Shown here: positions 7,717-15,655 of the stretch, one piece after another
How positions within the stretch are numbered: position 1 is the stretch's first letter
How the letters are laid out: each line of letters begins with the position of its first letter
From: Candidatus Zhuqueibacterota bacterium
Lineage (GTDB): Bacteria > Zhuqueibacterota > Zhuqueibacteria > Zhuqueibacterales > Zhuqueibacteraceae
Direction: 5' to 3'
DNA: 37,700 bases
NCBI GenBank assembly: GCA_022616415.1
Contig: JAKEEU010000010.1
Span: 1 to 37,700 of the forward strand
The notes under the pieces: generated by a model
The model's database searches: none
The model's input: the letters and a program-made list of their open reading frames with translations, nothing else
What the model was told of the DNA's origin: nothing
Made by a program: the position numbers and the translations under genes

Positions 7717-8748
7717 TCATCTCTTCACAAATTCCACTCGCGGGTTGGCGGCGAGGCCTTCAATAGTGCCCCGATCTTTAAGCGGCTTGGAGGCGCCCAA
7801 TCCTTTCGTGCGCAGCCGATCGCGGTCGATCTTATATTCAATCGAAAGAATTTCTCGCAACGCCTCGGCGCGCCGTTGCGAGAGCCGCGTGTTGTCGCCG
7901 TCGTCATCGGAATCGTAAGTGTGGCACTCGATGGACAACTCAAGTCCCACGTCGTTTTGCAGCAGCGTGGCGAGCGCCTTCAGGGTCGCCATCGAGGCTG
8001 GCTTCAGCGCGGCCGCATCTTTCTCAAACAATATCCCATAGCTGATGATTTTTCCCTGTGTCTCAATTTGCTCGCGGAAGCTTTTGCTCGCGGCCAGGCG
8101 AACATTGGTGATAACGCACTTGTCATCGCCTTGCTCTTCGCCGCCGGGCATGTAGATCTCGATATCTTTGGGTTGAAAATTTCCCAGCTTGGCGGCTTCG
8201 ACCACGCGCAGGCTGTCGATGTAACATTTGAAACCGCTGCCATCGGCCATGATGGCCAGACGGTGCCGCCCCTTCAACTCCACGGGCTGCTCGATGCTGA
8301 GTCCCCACGAAGTGTTGAGCGCGGCCACGTCTTCGATCGTAAACGTCGCCCACTCGTCATCCGTCTTCCCGTAAATATCGATGCGGTATTTGCCGCTATA
8401 GCCTCGCGGGATAACGTAGAAATCCATTTCCAGCGTAAATTGGCTCGGGAGCTGTTGAACCGGCGGCGCGGCAAAGGCGGCGTTGACGGCACGCAGCCAC
8501 CGCTGATTCTCGAATTGAATCACCTCGGCCTTGCCTTCGATGATTTTCCAAGCCCCCGGCGCTCTGCCGGCGTCATCGCCGGAAAAATCATCGAAGAACA
8601 GCACCGATGATCCGGGAATGAAATCATATTTCGCCCAGCCTTCGGCAAGACTATTGTTTTGCGCCGGCGCGGCGCTTCTTAAGCCCTCGAACAAACACAA
8701 GCAAATCGTGGCAAGAAAAAACGAAGACACAGTCCTGATTGTTGTCAT
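7717..8748 (-). CDS. OmpA-family C-terminal domain protein with a secreted N-terminal domain
   Basis: The 343-residue product has a signal peptide (MTTIRTVSSFFLATICLCLF, cleavage near PAQNN). A beta-rich domain at about residues 45-215 resembles a concanavalin/laminin-G-like sandwich (FFDDFSGDDAGRAPGAWKII, WGLSIEQPVELKGRHRLAI). This is followed by an OmpA-like peptidoglycan-binding domain at about 235-343. The OmpA domain shows ISYGILFEKDAAALKP, a TYDSDDDGDNTRLSQRRAEA segment equivalent to the usual GHTDxxGxxxxNxxLSxxRA motif, and a C-terminal NPRVEF. It probably sits in the periplasm or outer membrane attached to peptidoglycan. An AAGGA site lies about 12 bp before ATG 8748. The N-terminal fold is a guess from pattern only. 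Confidence 0.85.
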   Translation of the reverse strand: MTTIRTVSSFFLATICLCLFEGLRSAAPAQNNSLAEGWAKYDFIPGSSVLFFDDFSGDDAGRAPGAWKIIEGKAEVIQFENQRWLRAVNAAFAAPPVQQLPSQFTLEMDFYVIPRGYSGKYRIDIYGKTDDEWATFTIEDVAALNTSWGLSIEQPVELKGRHRLAIMADGSGFKCYIDSLRVVEAAKLGNFQPKDIEIYMPGGEEQGDDKCVITNVRLAASKSFREQIETQGKIISYGILFEKDAAALKPASMATLKALATLLQNDVGLELSIECHTYDSDDDGDNTRLSQRRAEALREILSIEYKIDRDRLRTKGLGASKPLKDRGTIEGLAANPRVEFVKR

Positions 8749-8825
8749 AAATGACTCTCTTCCTTGAAATCGGATGATCTATCCGGACGAAGTAGAAAAA
8801 ATCTGAAAGTTTTAAGTCACGTGCT

Positions 8826-9644
8826 CTACACAACGTGGCGCAGAACCTCTGCCTCACAAGTGGTTAGTTCGCGCCAATGACCAGCCGCCAGACCTCCCAA
8901 TTCGAGAGGACCAAAACGAATGCGAATCGAGTGCCGCACTTCACAGCCCACGGCGGCAAACATGCGCCGCACTTGGCGATTTTTGCCTTCGCGTATGACA
9001 ATGCGCACCCACCGGCTTTTTTGGGGGTTTGTGTCAACTTGATCGTTATGCGACGGCGGCGCTTCGATTTCGATTTTGCAAGGCAACGTCACGTAGTCGA
9101 GAATGGGAACGCCTTGCTCGAGGCGCCGTAACTCTTCCAGCGACGGCAGATGATCGAGAAGAACGCGATAAACTTTGTGAACGTGACGCGCCGGGCTGGC
9201 CAGCGCATCACCGAGCGGGCCGTCATTTGTGAACAGCAGCAAGCCTTCTGAATCATAATCCAAGCGGCCAACCGGAAAAAACCAGGGCTTGGGAGATGGC
9301 GTCGTTTCATTGGCCTCGCCGCGCGGCGAGATCAGATCAAAAACCGTCGGCCGGTTGAGATTGTCGCGGCGCGTCGTGACGTAGCCGGCAGGTTTGTTGA
9401 GCATCAAATAGATCATCTGCTCGGTCCGGCGTGCCATTCGGCCGTCGAGCATAATCATATCGCGCGCCAAGTCCATCCAGTGCGCATGTTGTGTGATAAC
9501 TTTGCCGTTCACGTGCACGCGACCGGCGTGGATGGCGCGCTTGGCTTGTCGGCGCGAGCAGATGCCAAGCTTGGAAAGCACGCGAAGCAACATGACGCGC
9601 CGGTCGCTCGCGGTACGAGGTGATGAGAAGCAAGAAGATTCCAT
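8826..9644 (-). CDS. RsuA/RluB/RluF-family pseudouridine synthase
   Basis: The product starts with an S4 RNA-binding domain (about residues 18-65, LLRVLSKLGICSRRQAKRAI then GRVHVNGKV). It continues into a pseudouridine synthase domain with MLNKPAGYVTTRRD, the catalytic GRLDYDSEGLLLFTNDG (Asp129) and REGKNRQVRRMFAAVGCEV, which are RsuA-family signatures. It should modify rRNA. ATG 9644 lies 6 bp after the stop of the preceding gene, suggesting coupling. An ATG at 9593 directly before LLRVLSKLG is an equally plausible start, because the first 17 residues are not part of the domain. The choice between RsuA, RluB, RluE and RluF subgroups cannot be made by eye. Confidence 0.88.
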   Translation of the reverse strand: MESSCFSSPRTASDRRVMLLRVLSKLGICSRRQAKRAIHAGRVHVNGKVITQHAHWMDLARDMIMLDGRMARRTEQMIYLMLNKPAGYVTTRRDNLNRPTVFDLISPRGEANETTPSPKPWFFPVGRLDYDSEGLLLFTNDGPLGDALASPARHVHKVYRVLLDHLPSLEELRRLEQGVPILDYVTLPCKIEIEAPPSHNDQVDTNPQKSRWVRIVIREGKNRQVRRMFAAVGCEVRHSIRIRFGPLELGGLAAGHWRELTTCEAEVLRHVV

Positions 9645-9650
9645 TTTGTT

Positions 9651-10352
9651 TCACGGTTCTTTCATTTCACTAACTGCCGTATCAGCGACTGGGTTCACTG
9701 ATACAGCCGTGGAATCGCCCTCACCCTTGAAAAATACCTTGATATTCTCGATTTTATTTTCACCCCACACCTGCCGCTGCAGAAGCCAGGCCTGCACAAA
9801 TTCCGCCACGGTTTTGCGGGCCTCTTCGCGAACGAATTTTACCTTTGCCGAATCTTTGGCATTCTTCTCAAGCTGCGGCGTGATGCTTTGCAAAAGCTTG
9901 GCCTGCTGCGTTTTGCCGCTGAAAGACAACGGCCCTTCGATGGTGCTGATTTTCATGCTATCGGTTTGAATGGCCGGCGGCAAAGTGGGGCGAAGCTCCG
10001 GTGCATAGATGAGGCACGTGTGGTTTACGACATTGATATTCCATTCCCCAAGAACCGGAACGTAATAGCGATAAATTACGGGCACACGAATCACGACGGT
10101 CGTCGTGGCGCCCGGAATGTTCCAATTGAAATAAGGCAATTTTGCTGTGTCGGAGCGCATGAACGTTTCGGTTGCCGTGAAACCCGCCAGCTCCAAATTG
10201 CCGCCTTTGGTGCGAAAGATGGCCGGAATACTGGCAATAAATTCTTTCTCAATCGTGGCATGGTTGAGGGGATTGAATAAGGATGGAAACGAATAATACA
10301 ACGCCGCGCCGGCAAGGGCGAGAAGGATCAATAAGACCAGCAACGCTTTCAT
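9651..10352 (-). CDS. Membrane-anchored protein of unknown function
   Basis: The product of about 233 residues begins with one strong N-terminal transmembrane helix (MKALLVLLILLALAGAALYY). A predicted periplasmic domain follows, with mixed beta-strand text (VVIRVPVIYRYYVPVLGEW, LIYAPELRPTLPP) and a helical C-terminal part rich in Lys/Glu. The pattern recalls DUF4230-type proteins, but I am not confident of it. I chose ATG 10352, which has a GGGAGAG ribosome site 10 bp upstream; an in-frame TTG at 10376 lacks one. It lies 6 bp before the RsuA-family gene and is probably co-transcribed, though no functional link is obvious. Confidence 0.7.
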   Translation of the reverse strand: MKALLVLLILLALAGAALYYSFPSLFNPLNHATIEKEFIASIPAIFRTKGGNLELAGFTATETFMRSDTAKLPYFNWNIPGATTTVVIRVPVIYRYYVPVLGEWNINVVNHTCLIYAPELRPTLPPAIQTDSMKISTIEGPLSFSGKTQQAKLLQSITPQLEKNAKDSAKVKFVREEARKTVAEFVQAWLLQRQVWGENKIENIKVFFKGEGDSTAVSVNPVADTAVSEMKEP

Positions 10353-10494
10353 AAGCCAAGCACTCTCCCTATTCAAGCCAAAATCAAGTATTCATTGATT
10401 GCTCGCCACGATCAAACAACGCCAACAGCAGCGCGGCCCAAATGCGCACCTGTGTCGGTGAAAGCAGGCGCCCCTCTGAGGCAACGCCGCGCGC

Positions 10495-10836
10495 TTAACT
10501 CAACGTATTTTTCAATCCCAACTTTTTCATTTCACTTTCCAAACGCCCCGCCAGCATCAGCGCCCACATCTTCCAATCGCCCATAAATGAGAACCACGGG
10601 TAGGTGAACGTGGCCGGTTTATTTTTCTCTAAAAAGAAATGCCCGACCCACGCGAAGGCATAGCCCGTGGCCAAAGCGGTGAGCAGCAGCCAAAAGCGCT
10701 GCGTCGCGAGGCCATACGGAATTTGCGCCAGCGCCAATGAGGTGCCGGTGAAGTGCAGCCAGCGGTTGGCCGGCTCGCTGTGCTCGCCGAGATAAAACGG
10801 CCAAAACTCGGCAAAGGTTTGAAAGCGTTTTTCCAT
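10495..10836 (-). CDS. Mpo1-like (DUF962) small membrane protein
   Basis: The 113-residue product matches the DUF962/YGL010w-like family: FAEFWPFYLGEHSEPANRWLHFTGTSL near the start, a central hydrophobic stretch, and VGHFFLEKNKPATF. The conserved histidines (H19, H28 and the GHFFLEKN histidine) are those thought to bind iron in yeast Mpo1, a dioxygenase of 2-hydroxy fatty acids; activity for the bacterial members is inferred. Two or three membrane-spanning helices are likely. Neighbours give no lipid context. The 142 bp on the 3' side, up to the start of the 9651 gene, contain no gene I can support. Confidence 0.85.
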   Translation of the reverse strand: MEKRFQTFAEFWPFYLGEHSEPANRWLHFTGTSLALAQIPYGLATQRFWLLLTALATGYAFAWVGHFFLEKNKPATFTYPWFSFMGDWKMWALMLAGRLESEMKKLGLKNTLS

Positions 10837-10849
10837 GACTCCTCCGTTT

Positions 10850-10911
10850 GCCAGTTCGCCGTTTTGCCCGTTAACCGGCTAACGGGCAAAACGGCAAATC
10901 GGCTAACGGTT
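10850..10911. repeat. Octamer-period inverted array forming a 16-bp perfect stem
   Basis: Three units of form GCCNGTTN (10850-10873) face four units of the complementary form NAACNGGC (10880-10911). The core arms 10858-10873 and 10880-10895 are perfectly complementary over 16 bp with a 6-base loop. The right end covers the stop codon of the gene ending at 10903, so the hairpin could also act in termination or mRNA end protection for that gene. There is no T tract. Confidence 0.8.
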
Positions 10912-12585
10912 TAACAACATCAACTTGCGCGTTAACATCTGTTGCCCGGCGCGCAACTGATAAAAATAAATCCCCGCCGGCGCGATCTCGCCGTTATCCA
11001 AACGGCCGTCCCAACGCACTTCGTATTGTCCGGCCGGCTGCACGGCATTTACCAGCTCGCGCACGCTTTGGCCGAGCAAATTAAAAATCCGCAGCGAAAC
11101 CGGGGCGCTGCCGGAAAAAGGCATTTCATAGCGAATGGTCGTCGCGGTCGACGGCGAAACCGGATTGGGAGAATTTTGCTGCAAAACAAAGCGCTGCGGC
11201 TGCGCGCCGGTTGCTTCTGTCACTCCGGTCGTAAAATTTTGCGGTTGCACATTCGCTTGTAAGGGCTGCACGGTTTGATTGCGCAGCGCTTCGCCGGCTT
11301 CACGGGGTTGATCTTTGCCCAAAATGTAACTGGTTAATGACAACTCGAAAGCGCCGGAAATATTGTTAGCAGTAGCCAAAAAGCCGCTATCGCCATAAGA
11401 GAGTGCGTCACCCGTATCTGGCGTGCCATCATTCGTGCCGCTCGGCGCATCGTGATAATAAAACCCTTGCGTGGTGCCAAGACCTTGCGGCAGGGCAAAA
11501 ATATTGACAAACGAGCCGTGCGCACTGCTAAGCATATACCAGTTGAGATTGGGCAAATTAACCACCGCAAGATCGCCAGCGCTCAAATTATCTGCTGTCC
11601 CATCAACAGTGACGGCGTTGGTTACATTTTGATTATACCACTTTGCGCCAGCAACATTGGCAGCGAAATCAAACGACTGGCGCAACAAATTAACCGGCAC
11701 CGGCAAATTCGTCAAATTCAGCCCCGTACCCAAAACCGTGGAATACCCATAATAAAGGATCAATAACGGGAAATCGATGTTGTTGTTAGCTAACGTTATT
11801 CGCTCCCGCAACTCACGAATAACGCGCACCCGTCCATCCCGAAACTTGAGATCAAGAAAAGCAAAGGCGTCTTCGGTTATAGGAATATTGACAAAAATTT
11901 GGATTTGAAAACGTAGCTTCAGGCGGTCAAGAAAATTAGTGCCGCTTCCCCCGGCGCTGGCCGGCACGAGCAGCGAATTGTGAATACCATTTGCTTGATG
12001 CCCCTCTTCGTAACCGATGGCCTTGATTACGTCGTTGCCGGGTTGTCCTTGCGGCGGAACGTAAGTCACGTAATCGGCCAGCGACGGCGAAGCAATCAAA
12101 GTTGTAGAGCGGTGAAGATACACATAACCCCTGCCGCCGGACGGAAGCGGATCATTCAATTCGATTTCGTAGCGCGGGAATCCGCGCGCCGACGCATCAT
12201 TCACCCAATTGTTGTCCGGCGCTTTGTCCCCGGCGTCTTTGGCCATGAACGAGAGTTGATCGAGACTATCCAATAAGCCATCACCGGTCCGGAAAAAAGT
12301 GGTTCTCGTCGCGTCGAGAGAGTCCGGCTCCACTTGATCGATTTGCCAGGGAACTTGCTCCCAACTGCTGTTGGCGCTGTTGTAGCGGTAAAGAAACAGT
12401 TGGCTGAGTGGCGCCACGTCGTTGGAAAAAGCGGGAAATCCATCGCCCGGCAAAACCACCGGCGCGTACGGCCGGTTGAGGGTGCTGGTTTGCGCCACAG
12501 CCAATGCAGCGGAAAACATCACGGCCATTGTTGTCAACAGGATGGGCAACAGGCGGCGATCAAAGTTTTTGCCTCGAGTCTGCAT
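10903..12585 (-). CDS. Secreted protein with C-terminal FlgD/T9SS-type sorting domain
   Basis: The 560-residue product has a signal peptide (MQTRGKNFDRRLLPILLTTM, cleavage near AVAQTS). A long beta-rich middle part has no family I recognise, although segments such as YRYNSANSSWEQVPWQID and DSLDQLSFMAKDAGD read like a surface or carbohydrate-type protein. The last 85 residues are a typical sorting/FlgD-like Ig module: QNSPNPVSPSTATTIRYEMP, LRIFNLLGQSVREL, EVRWDGR and GIYFYQLRAGQQ. In Bacteroidota such ends direct export by the type IX system; in candidate phyla the export route is less certain. An AAGGAG site precedes ATG 12585. The stop codon falls in the octamer array at 10850-10911. Confidence 0.85.
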   Translation of the reverse strand: MQTRGKNFDRRLLPILLTTMAVMFSAALAVAQTSTLNRPYAPVVLPGDGFPAFSNDVAPLSQLFLYRYNSANSSWEQVPWQIDQVEPDSLDATRTTFFRTGDGLLDSLDQLSFMAKDAGDKAPDNNWVNDASARGFPRYEIELNDPLPSGGRGYVYLHRSTTLIASPSLADYVTYVPPQGQPGNDVIKAIGYEEGHQANGIHNSLLVPASAGGSGTNFLDRLKLRFQIQIFVNIPITEDAFAFLDLKFRDGRVRVIRELRERITLANNNIDFPLLILYYGYSTVLGTGLNLTNLPVPVNLLRQSFDFAANVAGAKWYNQNVTNAVTVDGTADNLSAGDLAVVNLPNLNWYMLSSAHGSFVNIFALPQGLGTTQGFYYHDAPSGTNDGTPDTGDALSYGDSGFLATANNISGAFELSLTSYILGKDQPREAGEALRNQTVQPLQANVQPQNFTTGVTEATGAQPQRFVLQQNSPNPVSPSTATTIRYEMPFSGSAPVSLRIFNLLGQSVRELVNAVQPAGQYEVRWDGRLDNGEIAPAGIYFYQLRAGQQMLTRKLMLLNR

Positions 12586-12643
12586 GCTTTTTTCTCCTTA
12601 ATTGAATTGTTCATCCATTTATTTTTCCGGCGGCAGAACCGGC

Positions 12644-13468
12644 TCAAACGATCCAACGAAAATGGCAATCTTTTCCTCCTCGCGTTGAAGGGCGAAATTC
12701 AAAAGCAAAACGATCACTCACGCGCGGCGTCCAAACATACGACCAATTCGGGCAGCGGCCGGCTTCGCAGAGGCGCCGGCCGCGATGCGTGATGGCCACG
12801 CCGAAGCAGAGCAAATCACCTTTCTCGCCGCTGAGATCATGAGTTGTTTGTAACAACTTTTTTCCAAATTGCCAACGCAAAACCGGAAATTGCAATTCAT
12901 GCAATTTTTCTTCAAATAAACCGGCGATGAGGACGCCGCCGAGAGATTTCAAAAGTGTAATCGTGACGACATTATCGGCATACCGTTCTGACGAAACCAC
13001 GCCGGCGAGCAATTCGCCGCCGTCCGGCAAAACCAGTTTCGGTTTGATTTTCAAATTTTCCAGCACCCACAAATCTTCGTCGTACAATAATTGGCCGTAC
13101 AATTCGTGTACCAACACCTCGATCTTTTCCGGCGGCCGAAATTCTTGCAGCGGCGTTTCAATCACTTCGATTCTTTGCGAGACGGCTTTTGGCAATTCAG
13201 CGATGCGCTCGCGCGCTAATTTTGCCAATAGCGGATTTTGCTCGACGGCGTAGACGCGCCGCGCGCCTAATTTTGCCATCGCAGTCGAAAACACGCCGAG
13301 TCCGCAACCGCCTTCCGCACACACCGCACCGCGGATTTGCTTTTGATGCGCGTGCAGCAACTTACGGAAGGCGCGCGTGCGTTGCGTGTCGTCATAAATC
13401 GAAATGAACGCCAGCAAATCGTCCACTTCGCGAAAGCGCCGCGGTGAGAGGTGGTTGAGAATATCCAT
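12644..13468 (-). CDS. PRMT-like SAM-dependent methyltransferase
   Basis: The 274-residue product has a class I methyltransferase fold with SAM motif I EGGCGLGVFSTAMAKLGA followed by VYAVEQN (acidic end of strand 2). A later VHELYGQLLYDEDL segment resembles the double-E loop of protein arginine methyltransferases, with the first glutamate preceded by His rather than Ser. An N-terminal DDLLAFISIYDDTQRTRAF segment resembles the PRMT pre-motif that closes over SAM. The C-terminal half is beta-rich like the PRMT barrel (VLRWQFGKKLL, WTPRVSDRF). The substrate is unknown; protein arginine methylation is inferred only. It is bounded by the octamer array at 13481 and by the sorting-domain gene downstream. 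No clear ribosome site is visible before ATG 13468. Confidence 0.75.
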   Translation of the reverse strand: MDILNHLSPRRFREVDDLLAFISIYDDTQRTRAFRKLLHAHQKQIRGAVCAEGGCGLGVFSTAMAKLGARRVYAVEQNPLLAKLARERIAELPKAVSQRIEVIETPLQEFRPPEKIEVLVHELYGQLLYDEDLWVLENLKIKPKLVLPDGGELLAGVVSSERYADNVVTITLLKSLGGVLIAGLFEEKLHELQFPVLRWQFGKKLLQTTHDLSGEKGDLLCFGVAITHRGRRLCEAGRCPNWSYVWTPRVSDRFAFEFRPSTRGGKDCHFRWIV

Positions 13469-13480
13469 ACGACTGCACCG

Positions 13481-13592
13481 GAGTGTTGGAGTAATGGAGT
13501 TTTGGATTATTGGATTCTTGGATCATTGAGAATAACAACACTCCAGTAATCCAACACTCCAACACTCCATCAATCCATTACTCCAATGCTCC
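13481..13592. repeat. Inverted array of fourteen octamers
   Basis: Fourteen consecutive 8-bp units fill 112 bp between two minus-strand genes. Units 1-6 are of type GAGTNNTG or GATTNTTG (for example GAGTGTTG, GATTATTG). Unit 7 (AGAATAAC) is a transition. Units 8-14 are the complementary type (AACACTCC three times, AGTAATCC, ATCAATCC, ATTACTCC, AATGCTCC). The array ends 1 bp before the stop codon of the S9 peptidase gene at 13594, so its transcript could fold into a long imperfect hairpin at the mRNA end. Confidence 0.85.
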
Positions 13593-13593
13593 G

Positions 13594-15558
13594 TCAGTTC
13601 GTTCCCTGCTTTCCATTCAACAAAAACGTTTCCCAGAACAGGGACTCAGCGTTGGTCTGATAATCGCGATTGCTTTTTTTGCGAAAGCCATGGCCTTCGT
13701 CTTTGCCGACGAGATACCAAACCGTGCCGCCGTTTTTGCGCACGGTTTCCACCATTTGTTTGGATTCCGTCGCCGGCACGCGCGGGTCGTTGAGGCCTTG
13801 AATGACGAACAACGGCTTGGTGATTTTATGCGCGTTGGTGGTCGGGGAGATTTTCATGAGAAACTCGCGCATTTTCGGATCGCGCTCGTCGCCGTATTCA
13901 ACCCGGCGCAAGTCGCGGCGATACTCTTGCGTGCTCTCCAAAAATGTCACGAAATTGCTGATGCCGACGACATCCACGGCGGCGCGGATGCGGTCGTTGT
14001 AGGTGCACAACACGGCCAAAGTCATGTAGCCGCCATACGATCCGCCGGTCACGCCGACGCGCGTCGCATCCAACTCCTGGTGTTGAGCAATCCAATCCAG
14101 CAAGGCGCCGATGTCCTTCACGGACTCTTCGCGCTTGTAGCCGTTATCGAGCGTCAAATACGTTTTGCCGTAACCGGATGAGCCGCGCACGTTAGGCACC
14201 AGCACCGCGATGCCAAGCTCGTTGACCAAGTATTGATAGGTCGAACTGAAGCCCGGACGCGCCTGTCCCTCCGGCCCGCCGTGAATGGAGATGATGACAG
14301 GTGTTTTCCCGTTTGCGTTTTGGGGCTTGTAATAAAACGCCGGAATCATTCTCGGCTTATTGTTCACTTTATCAAACGTCGGGTAATGAATCAACTGTGG
14401 CGCGACAAATTTTTCCGTCTCGAGGCCGCCGACTTCGCTGAACGTCCAGCGCACCAATTCCTTTTTTGCCAGATCGATGGAATACGCATCACCCGAGGTT
14501 TGCGAGGTGTTCATCGTCATGCCGAGCGCGCCGCCGTCTTTGGAAAATTCCAAACCGCCGATCAGGCCGACCGGCAGCGGCGGCAAATCGATCTCCCGAT
14601 TGGTTTGCAGATCGAGCACCTGCAGCTTGCTGATGCCGTCTTCGTTGGTGGTATAAGCCAATTTCCTGCCGTCATCGGAAAGCGCCAGGCCGCCAACGTC
14701 CCACGGTATATTGCCGGTGAGGGTGGTTTTCTTGCCGGTAGCCAGCTCGTAGTAGATGAGTTGTTGAAATTCTCCGGCTTCATCCGAGGTGTAATAAACG
14801 CCACGGCCGTCTTTGCTCCACAGCGCATCGCCGTAGGCGATCTTTTTGTCTTTTTGCGGATTGATCGGTGTGAACTTTTTCGTGGCAACGTCGCACCAAA
14901 AAAGATACGACTCGTTGGCCGAAATGTAATGTCCCACCAACAGCTTGCTGTTATCGGACGACCAGTCGATGGCGCCCCATGCGCCTTGTGCTTCAACCAA
15001 CAAATCCGAGGTGCCCGGTTTATCGGCGCGCATTAAACGGACGTCCGAATCTTTGCCATTACGCAACGTGCTCGAGTAGGCGATCCACTTGCCGTCGTGC
15101 GACCACAGGCCGCCGGTGTTGCGTGACTTGCCGTCGGTGAGCAGCGTGCTCTGGCCGGCGTCACGATCGAAAAAGAAAATTTGAAAAAATTCGGCGCCGC
15201 CGGTATCCATGCGGAACAAAAAGCCGTTGCGGTCTTTGCCGGGATAATAACTGCCGCCGCCGACCGGCTCTTTGAAAAAGGTCAATTGCTGCCGCGTCCC
15301 GCCGGGACGTTCGACGTAATGAATCTGGCTGGTCTCGGCAAAACGCGTCGAGATCAAAATGCCCGGGCCATTCGGATTCCAGTCGAGAAACCCCGCCGAA
15401 CGGACATTTTGATATTGATTCATCCGCTCGACGATGCGCGGCGGAATATCCGGAATGCCGTCGATGACGAGATTACCGGCTTCACGGGATTGAGAAAAAA
15501 CCAGACCGCTCAACAGAATGATGAAGAGCGGGATAACCAACAGACGACGATGAGACAT
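13594..15558 (-). CDS. S9-family (prolyl oligopeptidase-type) serine peptidase, exported
   Basis: The product of about 654 residues has a signal peptide (MSHRRLLVIPLFIILLSG, cleavage near FSQSR). A beta-propeller region follows, with repeated WSHDGKWIAYSST- and LSDDGRKLAYTTN-type blades, and then a C-terminal alpha/beta hydrolase domain. The catalytic triad is visible: Ser in GGSYGGYM (about 507), Asp in GLNDPRVP (about 591) and His in DEGHGF (about 623), with oxyanion segment SIHGGPEG. This matches acylaminoacyl- or dipeptidyl-peptidase types that cut short peptides, probably in the periplasm. I chose ATG 15558 because GGAGAGGTGG lies just before it; the ATG at 15573 overlaps that ribosome site. 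The 3' end touches the octamer array. Confidence 0.93.
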   Translation of the reverse strand: MSHRRLLVIPLFIILLSGLVFSQSREAGNLVIDGIPDIPPRIVERMNQYQNVRSAGFLDWNPNGPGILISTRFAETSQIHYVERPGGTRQQLTFFKEPVGGGSYYPGKDRNGFLFRMDTGGAEFFQIFFFDRDAGQSTLLTDGKSRNTGGLWSHDGKWIAYSSTLRNGKDSDVRLMRADKPGTSDLLVEAQGAWGAIDWSSDNSKLLVGHYISANESYLFWCDVATKKFTPINPQKDKKIAYGDALWSKDGRGVYYTSDEAGEFQQLIYYELATGKKTTLTGNIPWDVGGLALSDDGRKLAYTTNEDGISKLQVLDLQTNREIDLPPLPVGLIGGLEFSKDGGALGMTMNTSQTSGDAYSIDLAKKELVRWTFSEVGGLETEKFVAPQLIHYPTFDKVNNKPRMIPAFYYKPQNANGKTPVIISIHGGPEGQARPGFSSTYQYLVNELGIAVLVPNVRGSSGYGKTYLTLDNGYKREESVKDIGALLDWIAQHQELDATRVGVTGGSYGGYMTLAVLCTYNDRIRAAVDVVGISNFVTFLESTQEYRRDLRRVEYGDERDPKMREFLMKISPTTNAHKITKPLFVIQGLNDPRVPATESKQMVETVRKNGGTVWYLVGKDEGHGFRKKSNRDYQTNAESLFWETFLLNGKQGTN

Positions 15559-15631
15559 GGTCCACCTCTCCATAAAGTTAAGAGCCCGAGGGAAATTACC
15601 AAATTATACAGCGAAACAAATTGAAACGCAA

Positions 15632-15654
15632 GGGAATTTTGGCAATGAATTCCC
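15632..15654 (-). terminator. Possible stem-loop after the serine hydrolase gene
   Basis: GGGAATT (15632-15638) and AATTCCC (15648-15654) can pair over 7 bp with a 9-base loop, directly after the minus-strand stop at 15656. No strong T run follows on the minus strand. Confidence 0.35.
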
Positions 15655-15655
15655 A

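Noticed and set aside
10395..10586. Plus-strand frame of 63 codons near the Mpo1-like gene
   Set aside because: It is mostly the complement of the Mpo1-like 3' end, Pro/Ser-rich, with no ribosome site.
13481..13592. The octamer array as a CRISPR array
   Set aside because: There are no 20-40 bp repeats separated by unique spacers and no cas genes; the units are contiguous and degenerate.
13510..14181. Plus-strand frame opposite the S9 peptidase, starting in the octamer array
   Set aside because: Its N-terminus is only translated repeats (NNTPVIQHSN type) and the rest is the complement of the peptidase catalytic domain.
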